Assembly: GCA_022695795.1 (NCBI GenBank)
Contig: MU404120.1
Coordinates: forward strand, 62,001-126,000
DNA from: Biscogniauxia marginata
Taxonomy: Eukaryota > Ascomycota > Sordariomycetes > Xylariales > Xylariaceae
Direction of reading: 5' to 3'
DNA: 64,000 nt
Shown here: positions 1 through 12,038 of the stretch, piece after piece
Position numbering within the stretch: position 1 is the first letter of the stretch
Layout of the letters: every line of letters starts with the position of its first letter
Position numbers and translations under genes: made by a program
Notes under the pieces: generated by a model
Told to the model about the DNA's origin: nothing
Seen by the model: only the letters and a program-made list of their open reading frames with translations
Database searches by the model: none

Positions 1-1026
1 CTGGGGTAGGTCCCCTATTTCTTCCTTCCACCCATGTCGTAATGCATTACTTCGTGCTTATTTGGGCTTATACAACCCACCTATTCGCTCTCTCTCAGCC
101 CCGCTTCCCTCTTTCTAACTCGTGTGTTCCTCACACTAACTCGCACTTGTTAGGCCACCGGCAACTTAGGCCCAGCTATTGTCAAAGAACTCGTTGACGC
201 CGGGTTTCAAGTCACAGTTCTGACTCGGCAGAACAGCACGAGCAGCAAGGCCCTTCAAGCATCTGTCACCGCTATTCCTGTGGACTATGACTCGCTTGAC
301 TCACTCACAAATGCGCTTAAGGGTCAGGATGCAGTTGTATCGACTCTTGGCTCCGCAGCCATGGGCAAGCAGCTTCTCCTTATTCAAGCCGCTGTGAAAG
401 CCAACGTGAAGCGTTTCATTCCATCCGAATTTGGATCAAACACTGTCGTCGAGAAGACAGCCCGCCTTCCCATCTACAAAGACAAGATTGCGGTCCAGAA
501 TGCGCTCAAGGAGGCAGCCTCCTCGAGTGCATTGTCCTACACCCTCATCTATAACGGGCCATTCCTCGACTGGGGCATCAAGGTCGGTTTCGTCATCGAC
601 GTCAAGAACAAGCAGATCAATTTGTATGACGGTGGAGATAGGGTTTTCAGCACTACCACCCTTCCGACCATCGGTAAAGCCGTAGCAGGTGTGCTCAAGA
701 ACCCTGCGCAGACAGCAAATCGTCCAGTCTACATTCAAGACACAGCCATTACGCTGGAGAAGCTGGCGGCCTTGGGTAAAAAGGCCACAGGCGACGCTAC
801 TTGGAAGGAGGACATAGTGTCGGTGGATGAGATGGTGGAACAATCTTGGGTTGAGCTCAAATCGCCAAACCCAGACCCCCACAAGTTTGTATACGGTTTC
901 ATCAAGGCTGCTATCTTCGGTGAGGGGTATGGAGCTCATTATGAGACTCTCGATAACGACTTACTGGGGATCAAAGGTTTGAGCGATGCTGAGGTCCAGG
1001 ACTTGTTGAATAGATACGCTAGCTAG
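1..1026 (+). CDS. NmrA-like / isoflavone-reductase-like NAD(P)-binding protein, 5' partial
   Basis: The gene enters from the left edge. Only the last 5 nt of an upstream exon (1-5) are present, followed by an intron 6-153 (donor GTAGGT, branch-like CTAAC at 137-141, acceptor TAG) and a last exon 154-1026. Joining the exons restores the Rossmann dinucleotide motif GATGNLG at the start of the visible protein. About 290 residues follow, close to a full-length family member. Further family marks are VSTLGSAAMG, RFIPSEFGSN and the KDKIAVQNALKE segment, which holds the lysine usually seen in this group. Members are cytosolic atypical short-chain reductases or NmrA-type redox sensors; the substrate cannot be read from sequence. 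Only the first few residues are missing. The family is clear, the exact reaction is not. Confidence 0.9.
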
Positions 1027-2794
1027 ACTATAGGCGTATGCGATAACAAGTAGCCATATCAAGTATTACTACTAGGCCTGCTAGTTATAGATTGACCTCA
1101 CCAAAGTACCGCTTCCAAACTTGGATAATAACATATCACAAATAGTTGTTTTTGATTGATCCGGGAAAGAGTTCTTAAGCTATGTTGGCAACATAATATT
1201 GAACAACATGCTTAATTTCCTATATACCTACATTTAGTGATAATGAGTTTCTTTCATTCTTATCTCATGCAGGTAAACGAAGTATTTGTGACAAGGTAAA
1301 AACAAGCTCTGCAAATCATATCATCTGTCAGACGATTCCACGATATTCACATTCGATATCATAACTACGTACATCCCAACACATGTAAGGTTCTCTCATC
1401 ATGCGTGTAGCGGTGAAATCATCGAAGCAGTCCGTTACGGGCACCCGGAACGTCTTATCGTGAGTATAAAAGCGATTTCTTCTGTAGGGAGTGGATATCA
1501 TTTGTATAATCTCGATGAGATTCTTTAGAAATCCCCTATCAGCTGTCAGTCTAAGTTCCAACTTTTCAGCGCCAAGTCACAGATTCCATACTATTCCTGT
1601 CGGCGTATTATGTTTTTCGAATTGCATTTATGCCCATCTAACTGAATCCCCTGATGGACATATCGATTCTAGTCCCCAGTTACGGAAATCAAAGTATCCC
1701 TCAGTAAACAGGTACCCCAATACAAAATATCCGTTGATCACCGTTAGTTAAAACTATAGCAGCATCCTACTGTAGACCAACTTGGCCGTCGTCTCTTCGG
1801 AGCTAAGGTTGTTTATTTCCTTTGACGCTCAACGCCCCAGGAATACATAATCATAGCGATGATCCATAACTAGAAAGTTTTCTCTACCATATTATCTATT
1901 AGCAATACCACGCGGCTAGAGAAAGATCTAGATCCCTAAGGGGGGTTCAGCTCTAAGCCTGAAGGCTGGTTACGAGCTCTTAATGATGTCAAACTAGATG
2001 CCACCTTCTCCGAAGTTCCCAGTATCCTGGGTTATTGGCAATTTGAAGAATCAAACTGTGACTTGCGTCTTCTTGTGTCACATTTATTGGGTGTCACAGC
2101 GAGGTCTATGAGCTTTCTTAGGCCATGCAAAAGTACCAAAGCCTTACATCTAGTGTCATGCGTCTGGCTTGGAAAGTAGGCCGGTAGTATCTCCCCAAAT
2201 ATCATGTGAGGAGTCCTGTGTCACAATGGCAACCGGAGCATCCGTATGAATGAAGGCAGTCGAGTGATCTTTACTGTCTTACATCCACTAGTCAATCCCC
2301 AACGTAGCCTGCCGCAACGCCTCGTACCAAGAAGGCAGCTGATACTAAAAGCCATACTTCTGTATAATCAACATGTGCCTTAAGTGGAGCCCTGCAAGAA
2401 TAATCCTCCCATGGACTAACTAGAAGGCGTTCAGCCTCGGACGAGACTAAATTTCATAATAGTAATAGAGTGTTGTACAAGTTGATTCCATGTAAATACT
2501 AGATTCCCACATCTTTCAGCTCAGCCAACATTCGCTAAAGGTGCACAGTTCTAGACATCGACTGTAAGACATTGATCCAGTTGCATATTTTATTCTTCAT
2601 GGCAGTCACATTTGATACGAAAGGGGGGACGTGGGACCACATGTTTGTAGGTATATATTACCGTCTTTCGTTTTATTTGTATCTAATATAAAGAACTTCG
2701 TTTCCTCCACTCTACCTTCACTGCAGAACCTCAACATAGGACACGTCAATATCCTAAAATTACATACCCATTCTTATCTTCAACAACTGCCACA
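1027..2794. other. Intergenic, no gene recognised
   Basis: About 1.8 kb with only short, unconserved-looking open frames. A TATA-like stretch (TATATATTA, 2651-2659) lies about 140 nt upstream of the secreted-protein gene that starts at 2795 and could belong to its promoter. I see no RNA gene or mobile element. Confidence 0.5.
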
Positions 2795-3645
2795 ATGAAG
2801 CACTTAACCAAACTCTTAGCAGCATATTTCGTCTCTCTAGCACTTGGGGCATCTGATACCAGACTCCAAGCCTGTTCCACAAACTCTCCCACGCCCTGTA
2901 GATGTCCGGAGGGTACGGAATGCACGGAGTCCGTCACGATTAGCATCATCGGTGCGGCAGTCGCCGACGTTGAGCATCTGATCAGCGACTGTAAGTGACT
3001 CTTGACAAACTAAAGTGTTCATATCAAGAGCTTACCCTCCTTGGCACCAGTTTATAAGACGTCATGGCTAGGTGTTGTTCCCTTCCAAACTCGTGGTCCA
3101 GACAATCGTATCGGGTCGATTCGTACGGTACACTCTGCCACTCCGATCGGGATATACGATATTGATGAGAAGGTACGTTATTAAGGATAATGTGGGATTC
3201 TTCCAGGGACCGTGATATACTGTTAGCCCCATATCCGTGGGCTGAGGACCATAATTTTAACACAAAATACTCGCATAGTTGACGACCTACACGGTGAAGT
3301 CGGATGGTTCGTTCGTCCAGAAATTGGAACAAGTACAGCCCAGTATCCCGTATAGTGATGGCAGTGGATCTTTCAGCGGGTTCTGGGGGACTCTGGAAGG
3401 AATCTCGATATTCAAGGACGAGACTCTAGTAAGGTGGAGCAATTATGCGTGCGAGACTGGCCATGTGCGAGGTTAGTCTTACTTATCCTTCCCAATCCTC
3501 TGATTTCATATAAGGAAAATGCTTACAGTATCTAGATTTTGCTTCTTTCCACGAGGGTGCGCTGATAAATGCCACTAGTATCCTACGAGCGGCTGGTAAA
3601 ATACAAAACATCAATGCAGGGCCGATCTCAGCTCAAGCATTCTAA
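2795..3645 (+). CDS. Small secreted protein, possibly SRPBCC/Bet v1-like
   Basis: Four exons give a 206-residue protein: 2795-2990, 3051-3172, 3279-3471 and 3536-3645. All junctions are GT-AG and stay in frame to TAA at 3643-3645. Residues 1-19 form a signal peptide (basic start, LLAAYFVSLALG core), so the product is probably exported or enters the secretory pathway. A cysteine-rich patch (CSTN..., PCRCPEGTEC) follows directly. The rest contains W-L-G-V-V-P-F, GPDNRIGSIRTV, GIYDIDEKL, SDGSFVQKLE and WSNYACETGH. This order of short beta strands and a final helix resembles the START/Bet v1-like (SRPBCC) fold, but that is inference from pattern only. The spliced model is solid; the function is unknown. 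It could be an effector-like or ligand-binding secreted protein. Confidence 0.75.
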
Positions 3646-4670
3646 GGCCTAGTAGGAAGAGAGAAGCAAATATATTTGAGTATTATGTATTTAGAAACGC
3701 CACTTTCTTTTCTTACGAACTACCATTCCGAGACGGTAAAATTTATAGCTCATCTCTTCGACTAAATACAAATTCAGGCTATGATTGCTTCCTACATATT
3801 ATCTACGGTCCTACTCAGCAAGTGTTAAATACGTAAGGGCAGTCCATTCGGGGCTCATGGGCGTAAACCGATATTTTGTTCAACTCCTGGTCTTGATACG
3901 TATCTCAGTTTTGATTATTATAACCCTAAATCCAACTCATATGTTTCTCATTTCCATTTTGTCACATTAAACATAGCTACACAAAACCGTCCCCCAGGAT
4001 AGTTCCAATGACATATGTAGTTCCCCATTCGAGAGCGCACAACAGCTAACTTAAGCAATGATAGGATTATAGTTGATCAAAAACCAAGATGTTTTTCTCA
4101 TAATTTAAGGATTTGGTTACAAAAATAAATACATATGCCCGAGAAGTTGACAGCAACAACGTCCTAGCTATTATGTTGGTGGTACCCTGGCAAAATAATT
4201 ACATATCATCAGAAAACATCCGCAAGTTCATAAGCAACCATGCATTGCAGCAGCACGGGCATTCTTGCCCAGCACCTATCTAGGTAGTTACGATGATACC
4301 TTACAAGATCGACCTGCAGGTTTCTCCTCTCTCTGCAGGACGCGTTAACCACTTACTGGCGGAGAATTCCCCCCCGCCATTCTTCTAAATCGGTAGACTT
4401 GATGATAAACGTTCCATGTCACCCTACATCAACCATACGTTGATTTCGGGGTAGTGGTTGGCGGTGAGGAGAGAGTATGGGTCTTGGCAATAGTTACTCT
4501 CTGTCTATAAAATCACCCCGGTTATATACCTACCTATATATGCTCGCAGATCCATTACATTACCCATTGCGGCAGTCGTGCAATTTGTAAGTTGTGCCAA
4601 TCAGTACCCCCCTCCAAATATCTCTACATTACAAAAGTTTCCTTGGGATTCTTTTGATCACCCCAGCACA
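3646..4670. other. Intergenic region upstream of the GH95 gene
   Basis: About 1 kb, AT-rich, with no supported gene. An open frame of 61 codons at 3785-3970 has no recognisable features. The last 170 nt hold the probable GH95 promoter. Confidence 0.5.
4506..4512 (+). promoter_or_regulatory. TATA box of the GH95 gene
   Basis: A TATAAAA word lies 165 nt upstream of the chosen ATG at 4671. It is the only strong TATA box in the leader and would leave a 5' UTR of roughly 130 nt. Confidence 0.5.
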
Positions 4671-7478
4671 ATGCGCAGAAGCTTAGTAGCTCCGGCTGTC
4701 TTAGCCTTTACTATACCCTCGACGCAAGCCCAATGGGACGCCTCCCGATTCGCCTGGTACCGGAGCGACGCCGGCACGGACTTCGCCTCGGCCCTGCCCA
4801 TCGGCAACGGGAGGGTCGCGGCCGCGGTCTACGGGACCGCCGCGGAGCATCTCGCGCTCAACGAGAACTCGATCTGGAGCGGCCCCTGGCAGGACCGCGC
4901 GAACCGCAACTCGCTGGGTGCCCTGGCGACGGTTCGGGCGCAGCTCGTCGGCGGGAACATCACCGCGGCGGGCCAGAACGTCCTGGACAACATGTCCGGG
5001 GTTCCGACGTCGCCGCGGGAATACCAGCCGCTGGGGAATATGACGATCGACTTCGGCCACTCGGCTAATAACGTAACGGACTATTTCCGGTATCTGGATA
5101 CGTACCAGGGAACGGCTTTCGTTAGTTATTTATATGGCGGGGTTAACTATACGTAGGTACTTGCATTGTCTTGTCTCGAACACAAGTTTGATATTCGGCG
5201 AGACTAAGTGAGATTTATTCCCCAGGCGAGAGTATGTTGCTAGTTATCCGCATGGTGTCCTGGCCATACGCCTCGGCGCAGACCAGGTCGGCTCGCTAGA
5301 TGTCAATATCTCTCTGTCTAGGGCGCAATACGTGACATCTCAGACCGCGTCATCTAGCGGGAGCTCTCACTCCGTCTTCTTGGGTGGAAACAGCGGTCAG
5401 GCTTCTGATCCCATCTCCTTCTCCTCGGCGGCCCGAGTCGTGAACTCCGGGGGTAAGTAAGGGGGGATTATATCATATAATATAGTCCTAACTATGTACT
5501 TGAAACTTACAAATCCTACAAGGCACCGTCAATGTTTCTGGCTCGTCGATATCGGTCACTGGTGCCACCACGGTGGATATCTTCTTTGACGCCGAAACTT
5601 CCTATCGCTACCCTAACCAGAGCGCTTGGGATTCCGAACTGACTCGCAAACTCGGCGCAGCAGTCGCCGCGGGCTACGAGACAGTTCGCAGCGCAGCGAT
5701 TGAAGACAACACAGGGCTAATAGGAAGAGTGAGCCTAGATCTCGGCTCTTCCGGCTCCGCCGGCCACCAGGACACGCCGACACGCCTAACCAATTACAAG
5801 GAGAACCCCGGCGAGGATCCGCAGCTCGCGGTCCTCATGTTCAATTTCGGGAGGCACTCTTTAGTAGCCTCGTCCAGAGACACGGGGCCCTTATCGGTGC
5901 CCGCGAACCTGCAGGGGATCTGGAATAAGGACTTCTCGCCGGCATGGGGCAGGTGAGCTAGGCCGCCCAAGATACACCTAAAGTCGACCGCTTAATAGAA
6001 GAACCAAATAATGGCTGACATGCTATATATCACGTAGTAAATACACCGTAAGTAGTCGTCCCCTCTCCCCCTCGTTTTCGCAAACACATGGCAGGGAAAA
6101 GGGGGGCTTACCTGACAAAAACGTTGACAGATCAACATCAACATCGAGATGAATTACTGGCCTGCCGAGGTCACAAATCTCCAGGAGACACACAAGCCGT
6201 TGTTTGATCTCCTCGAAGTGGCAGTCCCCCGGGGCCAAGACATGGCCAAGGTGATGTACGGCTGTGATAACGGCGGTTTTGTGCTCCACCATAATATTGA
6301 CATATGGGGAGACGCGGCCCCGACGGACTACGGGACGCCGTGGAGTAAGCAATTTTCTGATTGAAACAACCTGTTTATCCCACTGTCAACTCAAGGACAT
6401 CATTTATCCCTCGATAGAATAAAAACTGACTGTGGCTAATCCAGTGATGTGGCCGATGGGCGGCGCGTGGCTCTCCTTGCACCTGATAGAACACTACCGA
6501 TTCACCGGCAACCGTACCTTTCTCGAACGCCACGCCTGGCCGGTCCTCCAGAGCGCGGCTAACTTCTACTACTGCTACCTGTTCGACTGGGAGGGCTACT
6601 GGACCACAGGCCCGTCCCTGTCCCCCGAGAACACGTTTATCGTCCCGGGGGGACTCGAAACCGCCGGGAGCACGGAATCGATCGACATCAGCCCGCAGAT
6701 GGACAACTCGCTGCTGGCCGAGCTCTTCCTCGCGGTCGTCGAGACCTGCGAGGCCCTAGGCATCACGGGTCCGGACCTGACGAACGCGCATGACTACCTG
6801 GCCAGACTGCGGCCCGCCCAGGTCGGGAGCTACGGGCAGATCCTCGAGTGGCGCCACGAGTACGCCGAGGGCGAGCCGGGCCACCGCCACATGTCCCCGA
6901 TCTGGGCGCTGTACCCGGGCTCCGCGTTCGCGCCCCTGAGCGCGCCCGACCGCGCGGCGGCCGCGCGCGCGCTGCTCGACCACCGCATGGGCCGCGGGTC
7001 CGGGAGCACGGGCTGGAGCCGGGCGTGGGCGGTGTGCCTGTACGCGCGGCTGCTCGCGGGCGACGCGGCCTGGGACCACGCGGTCGCGTTCCTGCGGGCG
7101 TTCCCGACCGCGAACCTGTGGAACAGCGACGGCGGGCCCGGGTCGGCGTTCCAGATCGACGGGAACTTCGGCTTCGCGGCCGGCGTCGCGGAGATGCTGC
7201 TGCAGAGCCACGGCGTGGTCCATCTCCTCCCCGCGCTGCCGGCAGCCGCGGTGCCATCCGGCTCGGTCACCGGCCTCGTGGCGCGGGGTGGGTTCGTCGT
7301 CGACGTGAGTTGGTCTAATGGGACGCTTACTGGCTCGACCATCTTGTCGAGGAACGGGGGAATACTCGCCCTGCGCGTGCAAGACGGCTCTCGGTTTTCT
7401 GTAGATGACACCGTTTATACAGCCCCTATCTCCACGGTGGCAGGCGGCATATACCGTATTAAGCCCGAAGTACCATAA
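4671..7478 (+). CDS. Secreted glycoside hydrolase family 95 (alpha-L-fucosidase type)
   Basis: Six exons encode 798 residues: 4671-5152, 5226-5452, 5523-5952, 6038-6047, 6131-6344 and 6445-7478. The fourth exon is only 10 nt and supplies the K-Y-T of the GH95 signature SKYTININ...MNYW. The ATG at 4671 gives a good signal peptide (cleavage after STQA), so I prefer it to the in-frame ATG at 4578. The N-terminal beta domain starts with [15 protein letters not shown] and LNENSIWSG, and the (alpha/alpha)6 catalytic domain follows. Residues matching those known from bifidobacterial GH95 enzymes are all present: Asn385 and Asn387 (ININ), Glu516 (SPENTF, general acid) and Asp693 (FQIDGNFG). The enzyme should hydrolyse alpha-1,2-linked L-fucose, though some relatives prefer alpha-L-galactose. 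The catalytic exon is strikingly GC-rich between about 6840 and 7280 and so carries long antisense open frames that are not genes. Confidence 0.95.
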
Positions 7479-9312
7479 GATCAGTTTACAGGGGCATTAT
7501 AAGCGCACTTATATTCTCCCGTTCTATGATAATCTTCTAGATCATGTAGTCTTAGTTAAGAATCATAGCTTCATGTAGAGTCCTAGCTAACTCGTAAGTA
7601 GATATATATATATATTAATCCACCGGAGTTAGCAAGAATCCTTAATGGCATATAGATATGTTGATTGCCTAAATCACATATAGGATAGATCATTCAGAGG
7701 CCACAACAGAAGTGAACTTTGGAGTTCCCCGTATCCCCGCAAAACTGCAGAGACGAAGAGAAGGAAAACTGGAGTTAGTTTGCTCACGATAGGTATGTAT
7801 AACTATGTTTATATGTAGATCTATCTTGTAGATACTAGGTAAGACTACGGGTGATAATTACCCTTTGAAACTGTATACCTACGTAGTTACCCTTAGTTAG
7901 CCCTAGAGTTTCTTATGTATATATGTACGAAGGCAGAAGTCCTGATTATCTGAATATATATACGCCTTGTATACTTCCATTGAGTCTATGTAGGCTGGCC
8001 TTGAGGTTATCGCCTACCGGCATCATTCAGCATCTAGACATGCTACATACCTAATCACCAATGTGGTGTATATGCGCGCGTATGCGCGATTCGCCATGTC
8101 GTTGCAGCTGCCGACCCGAGGGTTCCCGAAACTGAAGACACAATCATGGACATAGCCGCACGGCTAAGTAGCATACAGGAAGATTATTGGTTGGTCCGGA
8201 TCGTCAGGGACGGTGCCGGTATTCGTGCTGATGCGGCACCGGGCCTGGAAAGGTTGCAGTGGGGGGCAGCTTCCATGTCCCAAGGGCCGATAGGCGTCAT
8301 TCCCACACTCGGGCGGTGTGAGCAAGTTCTCATGAAGTACATACGAAAGTTATCACGGGGCGTGTGGCATATTTAGATGAAGTCGTATTACATAGTTGGG
8401 GCGGGTAGTGATTGGCAGCGTTGTCTCGGAGGCAGCGAGGATTAAAACCTATGTACCAATGCTTCGGCTTGAAGCGGCTCTGCTGACTGGGACAACGGGA
8501 TGATGTATAATATAAGTAGGTAGTGTTGTGCGGATAATCGTGGGGATGGATGGGGGAGCAGATGCATGCAAGGGAATAGAAACCGGTGGGTCGGGGAATA
8601 TCTGCGGTGCTGTCATGTCGGTCATGATGTAACTTGGAGAAGGGGGCTGCATTTGGGCATAGGAACCGAGTCTAGGCACTTAGGGGACTTGATCGCATAA
8701 GTGCATGCCCACCTATTGCGTGTACCTACCTTTGGAGGAAATAGGGGCCTTAGCTACCTTAGCTTGACTTGTTCAGTGGTCGTCTTGCCCCCCCAGCCAG
8801 CCCCTCCAGCCCCTCCATCCAGATGCTCCACTAAAAAGTCGAAAACGGGCAGCCCGTGTCATGTGCAAAGAAGGAAACCAGGAAAAATATTAAACAAAAA
8901 AGCTGAATGGACAAGATGGAATACCGGATGGCATCGGGGTCGGAACGGAGCCTGGCAGTAGCCCCAACACTGGCAGTTTCCATTGAAAATAGTTACTTAC
9001 AAGCAGGCACGCTTACGTTATGAGGTCAAGGTTGTCATACAACTCGAGGCACCTTGCACGTCACAGTAAATAATCCAGCCTGCCCCTCGGTCAAATTATT
9101 CAATTTCTTCATAATCCCCATCCACTATTTCAACTGTGTATTATTTTACCCTTCCCGTCCCCTTTTCCCTTCTCCTTCCCTCACTCTCCTCCTCTTCTTC
9201 TTCCTCTTTTCGTCCCTTTCATACCCCGTAAGCCTCTTTGTCTCCCGACTAGAACTGTCGCTACCACGCCGCAAACGCCCCCCCTGACGAGATCCACCGT
9301 TTTGCAAGCACC
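7479..9312. other. Intergenic region between GH95 and arginase
   Basis: About 1.8 kb. Short open frames at 8146-8376 and 8701-8961 lack domain, signal-peptide or splice support and are left out. The last 200 nt form a long CT-rich tract (about 9138-9230) typical of a fungal core promoter/5' UTR for the arginase gene. Confidence 0.5.
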
Positions 9313-10463
9313 ATGTCCACGTCTATGATCAAATCGAAGTTCCTCTCCAACCCGCACGACCTCGGGGTCGTCGCTGTAGGGTTCTCGGGCGGCCAGGTGA
9401 GGAGGTTTCCCGTCTAAAGGGGCAAAGGCACAAGCGTGTATAAGCTCTAGCGGTGTTGCAGAAGCTGACCAGAGCCCCCGTGCTCCTCAAGTGCAAACCC
9501 GGCGTCGATGCCGCCCCCTCGGCCCTCATAGAATCTGGCTTGCTCAAACAGCTGCGAGATGAGCTCAAGTACAAGCTCCACGGAGACGACACGGTCCACT
9601 CGTACACCGACCTGGTCCCGAAAGACGACCCGCCTTACCGGAACATGAAGAACCCGAAGGCCGTCAGCGCCGTCACCCGGCGCCTCTGCGACCAGGTCTA
9701 CACGCACGCGAGGGAAGGCCGCATGGTGCTGACCCTCGGCGGCGACCACTCCATCGCCATCGGCACCATCGCCGGCACCGCCAAGGCCGTCCGCGAGAGG
9801 CTCGGCCGCGAGATCGCCGTCATCTGGGTGGATGCCCACGCCGACATCAATACCCCCGAGACGAGCGGGTCCGGGAACGTGCACGGCATGCCGGTGAGCT
9901 TCCTGACCGGCCTCGCCAAGGAGGACAAGGAGGACTACTTCGGCTGGCTCGAGCCCGACCACCGGCTGAGCGTGAAGAAGCTCGTGTACATCGGCCTGCG
10001 GGACGTCGACGCCGGCGAGAAGAAGATCCTGCGCGACAACGGTATCAAGGCGTTCAGCATGTTTGACATTGACCGGTAGGAACTTTCCCCTTCCCGCCGC
10101 TCACCCCACGGAGAATTGCGGTAGCTAATGCTCATTCGTAACTCGTGCAGACATGGCATTGGCCGGGTCGTAGAGATGGCGCTGGCGCACATCGGAACTG
10201 ATACCCCCATCCACCTGTCCTTTGATGTCGACGCGCTGGATCCCATGTGGGCTCCCAGCACGGGCACGCCGGTCCGGGGAGGTCTAACGCTACGCGAGGG
10301 CGACTACATCTGCGAGAGCGTACATGAGACGGGAAGCCTGGTGGCCATCGACCTAGTCGAGGTGAACCCAAGTCTAGCTTCAGAGGCGGACCACGGCGCC
10401 CACGAGACCGTCCGCGCGGGCTGCTCTCTCGTGCGATGTGCGCTCGGGGAGTCGCTACTATGA
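9313..10463 (+). CDS. Arginase
   Basis: Three exons, 9313-9396, 9492-10075 and 10151-10463, encode 326 residues, the usual fungal arginase length. The enzyme splits L-arginine into ornithine and urea, the entry step of arginine catabolism. All binuclear manganese motifs are present: GGDHS (His114), DAHAD (residues 142-146) and SFDVDALDP (Asp248, Asp250). For intron 1 there is an in-frame alternative acceptor at 9461 that would insert ten residues. I chose the one at 9491 because it joins GFSGGQ directly to CKPGVDAAP, as in arginases generally, and because a CTGAC branch-like site sits about 25 nt before it. The last intron splits the codon before HGIGR. Function is very likely; the gene is intact. 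Confidence 0.96.
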
Positions 10464-12038
10464 TGTCGAATGGCTAGGCCCCGGTGTGGCCCAGATATCC
10501 CTTGCCCGCTTCACTTCGCCTGTTCATATATTCTGCGGAGGATTTGCCGATGATGGTCGGCAGAATGACACATCTTGTGGGGTATCGTATTCGGTATAAA
10601 CCAGGAACCTGCTCATTGGTTCGTGCCACTATTACGTAGATAGAAAGCAGTATCGCGCTATATATACCTACTATCCGCCATAGCGGAGGATTTATCGACG
10701 GGTTGGCCGAGGATGGAAATAATATATTTTCCCCATACACACACAACTTGAACGGCTTTATATGTCGTGTCATATGTGTCTCCCGTTAACAATGCGCGCC
10801 AGGGTCAGCTGCAGTCAGGGCCCACCCTGGTAGATAGTCTAGATATTTATTTTAGGTTAGACAAAAAGCTACGGCTGCTGTTATGGTAATCCATGCACGA
10901 ATCCTTTTTCACCTCATCCATTCCCCCAGCCACCCCAAAAAGAGGTTGTGACGAGTTGAGACAAAAAGACGAATTACATACTTGCGTAACGGTAAACTCA
11001 TCGGCGTAGGGCTGAGGATTAACTGATCAATTAATTGCTTAAATAAGGATGTTGTTTTACCTATCCATGTAAGTAAGTTAGGTAAACAACCGAATCAATG
11101 GTGTTGGTGGATGTAGGAAGGTGTATTTGTACGTACGGTACTTCTTAGAGGTTGGGCACAGTACGTGCGCTATTTATGTGTATTGGATAATACAGTGTTA
11201 CTTATACATGCATGTATGTACTTACTAACAAACATCCAGTTCATACCGTCAATATCCCCAGTGTCTTCTTTACTTTAACTAACGATAACGACGACAACGA
11301 CAACGACAACTACGACACCCGATCCCGATCCCCCCTCCCTCCCTCCCAATTCCGCATTTCATGTACATCTGACAAGCGTCGAGAGGTGGATGTTCCTCCT
11401 CCTCCTCCCCGCCTCTTCCCTCTCACATCTTCCCCAGTCGATCTCGCGGGGAATCCATTGGCGTTTGAGCCTCTGAGCTGGCAAATTTCGGGCGCCCGAT
11501 CTTGGAATTGACTGACAACATTGCATTGTTGCTTTGCGGCATCGTCATCAAAAACGGGCTCCAATTTTATCATTATAATTATTATCGTTAATCCAACCAA
11601 AACTTCCTTGCTTGCCTCTTTTTTTTTCTTTTCTTTTTTAATCTTGCTTACATACATACATACCTACGTATATCCACCGCGCGCACACACACACACACAT
11701 CCCGCGGATAGATAAGGTAAGCTACCTGAGGTAAACTCAGCAGAGCAAGGGAGGATTCTCGTACTGCGCGCACAAAGTCCCCCGACGAATTTATCTTGGA
11801 CCAATACGGATTCCTACGCCGACGCCGACGCTGACGCCGACGATTCAATCTCGATCTCGACTTCGATATCGGATTCCGCGACACATAACTGCGGTCCCAA
11901 CCCCTCCGGCGCGGAATACACATACGTACCGTCGCATGGCTCCGAGTCCGTAGGTAGTCCCAATTGAAAGAAAGAAAAAAGTTTATACGACGGGCGAAAA
12001 CATCCCTACTACACACACGACGCGCAGCCGCCGCCGCG
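10464..12038. other. Intergenic region, no gene recognised
   Basis: About 1.6 kb. It holds simple repeats: a GACAAC-like array at about 11290-11312, a CATACATAC/CACACA tract at about 11650-11700, and GACGCCGACGCC-like triplet-rich sequence at about 11817-11843. These probably sit in the promoter and 5' UTR of the membrane protein starting at 12039. An in-frame upstream start at 11964 is possible but less likely. Confidence 0.45.

Noticed and set aside
6756..7411. Long minus-strand open frames (up to about 208 codons) opposite the fucosidase catalytic exon
   Set aside because: They are low-complexity Arg/Pro/Ala-rich mirrors of very GC-rich coding sequence and have no domain features.
8146..8376. 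76-codon open frame between GH95 and arginase
   Set aside because: No signal peptide, domain or splice context; length is within chance for this GC content.
9462..9491. Earlier acceptor for arginase exon 2 (adds KLTRAPVLLK)
   Set aside because: In frame, but it interrupts the conserved GGQ-C-K-x-GVDAAP segment; the later acceptor restores it.
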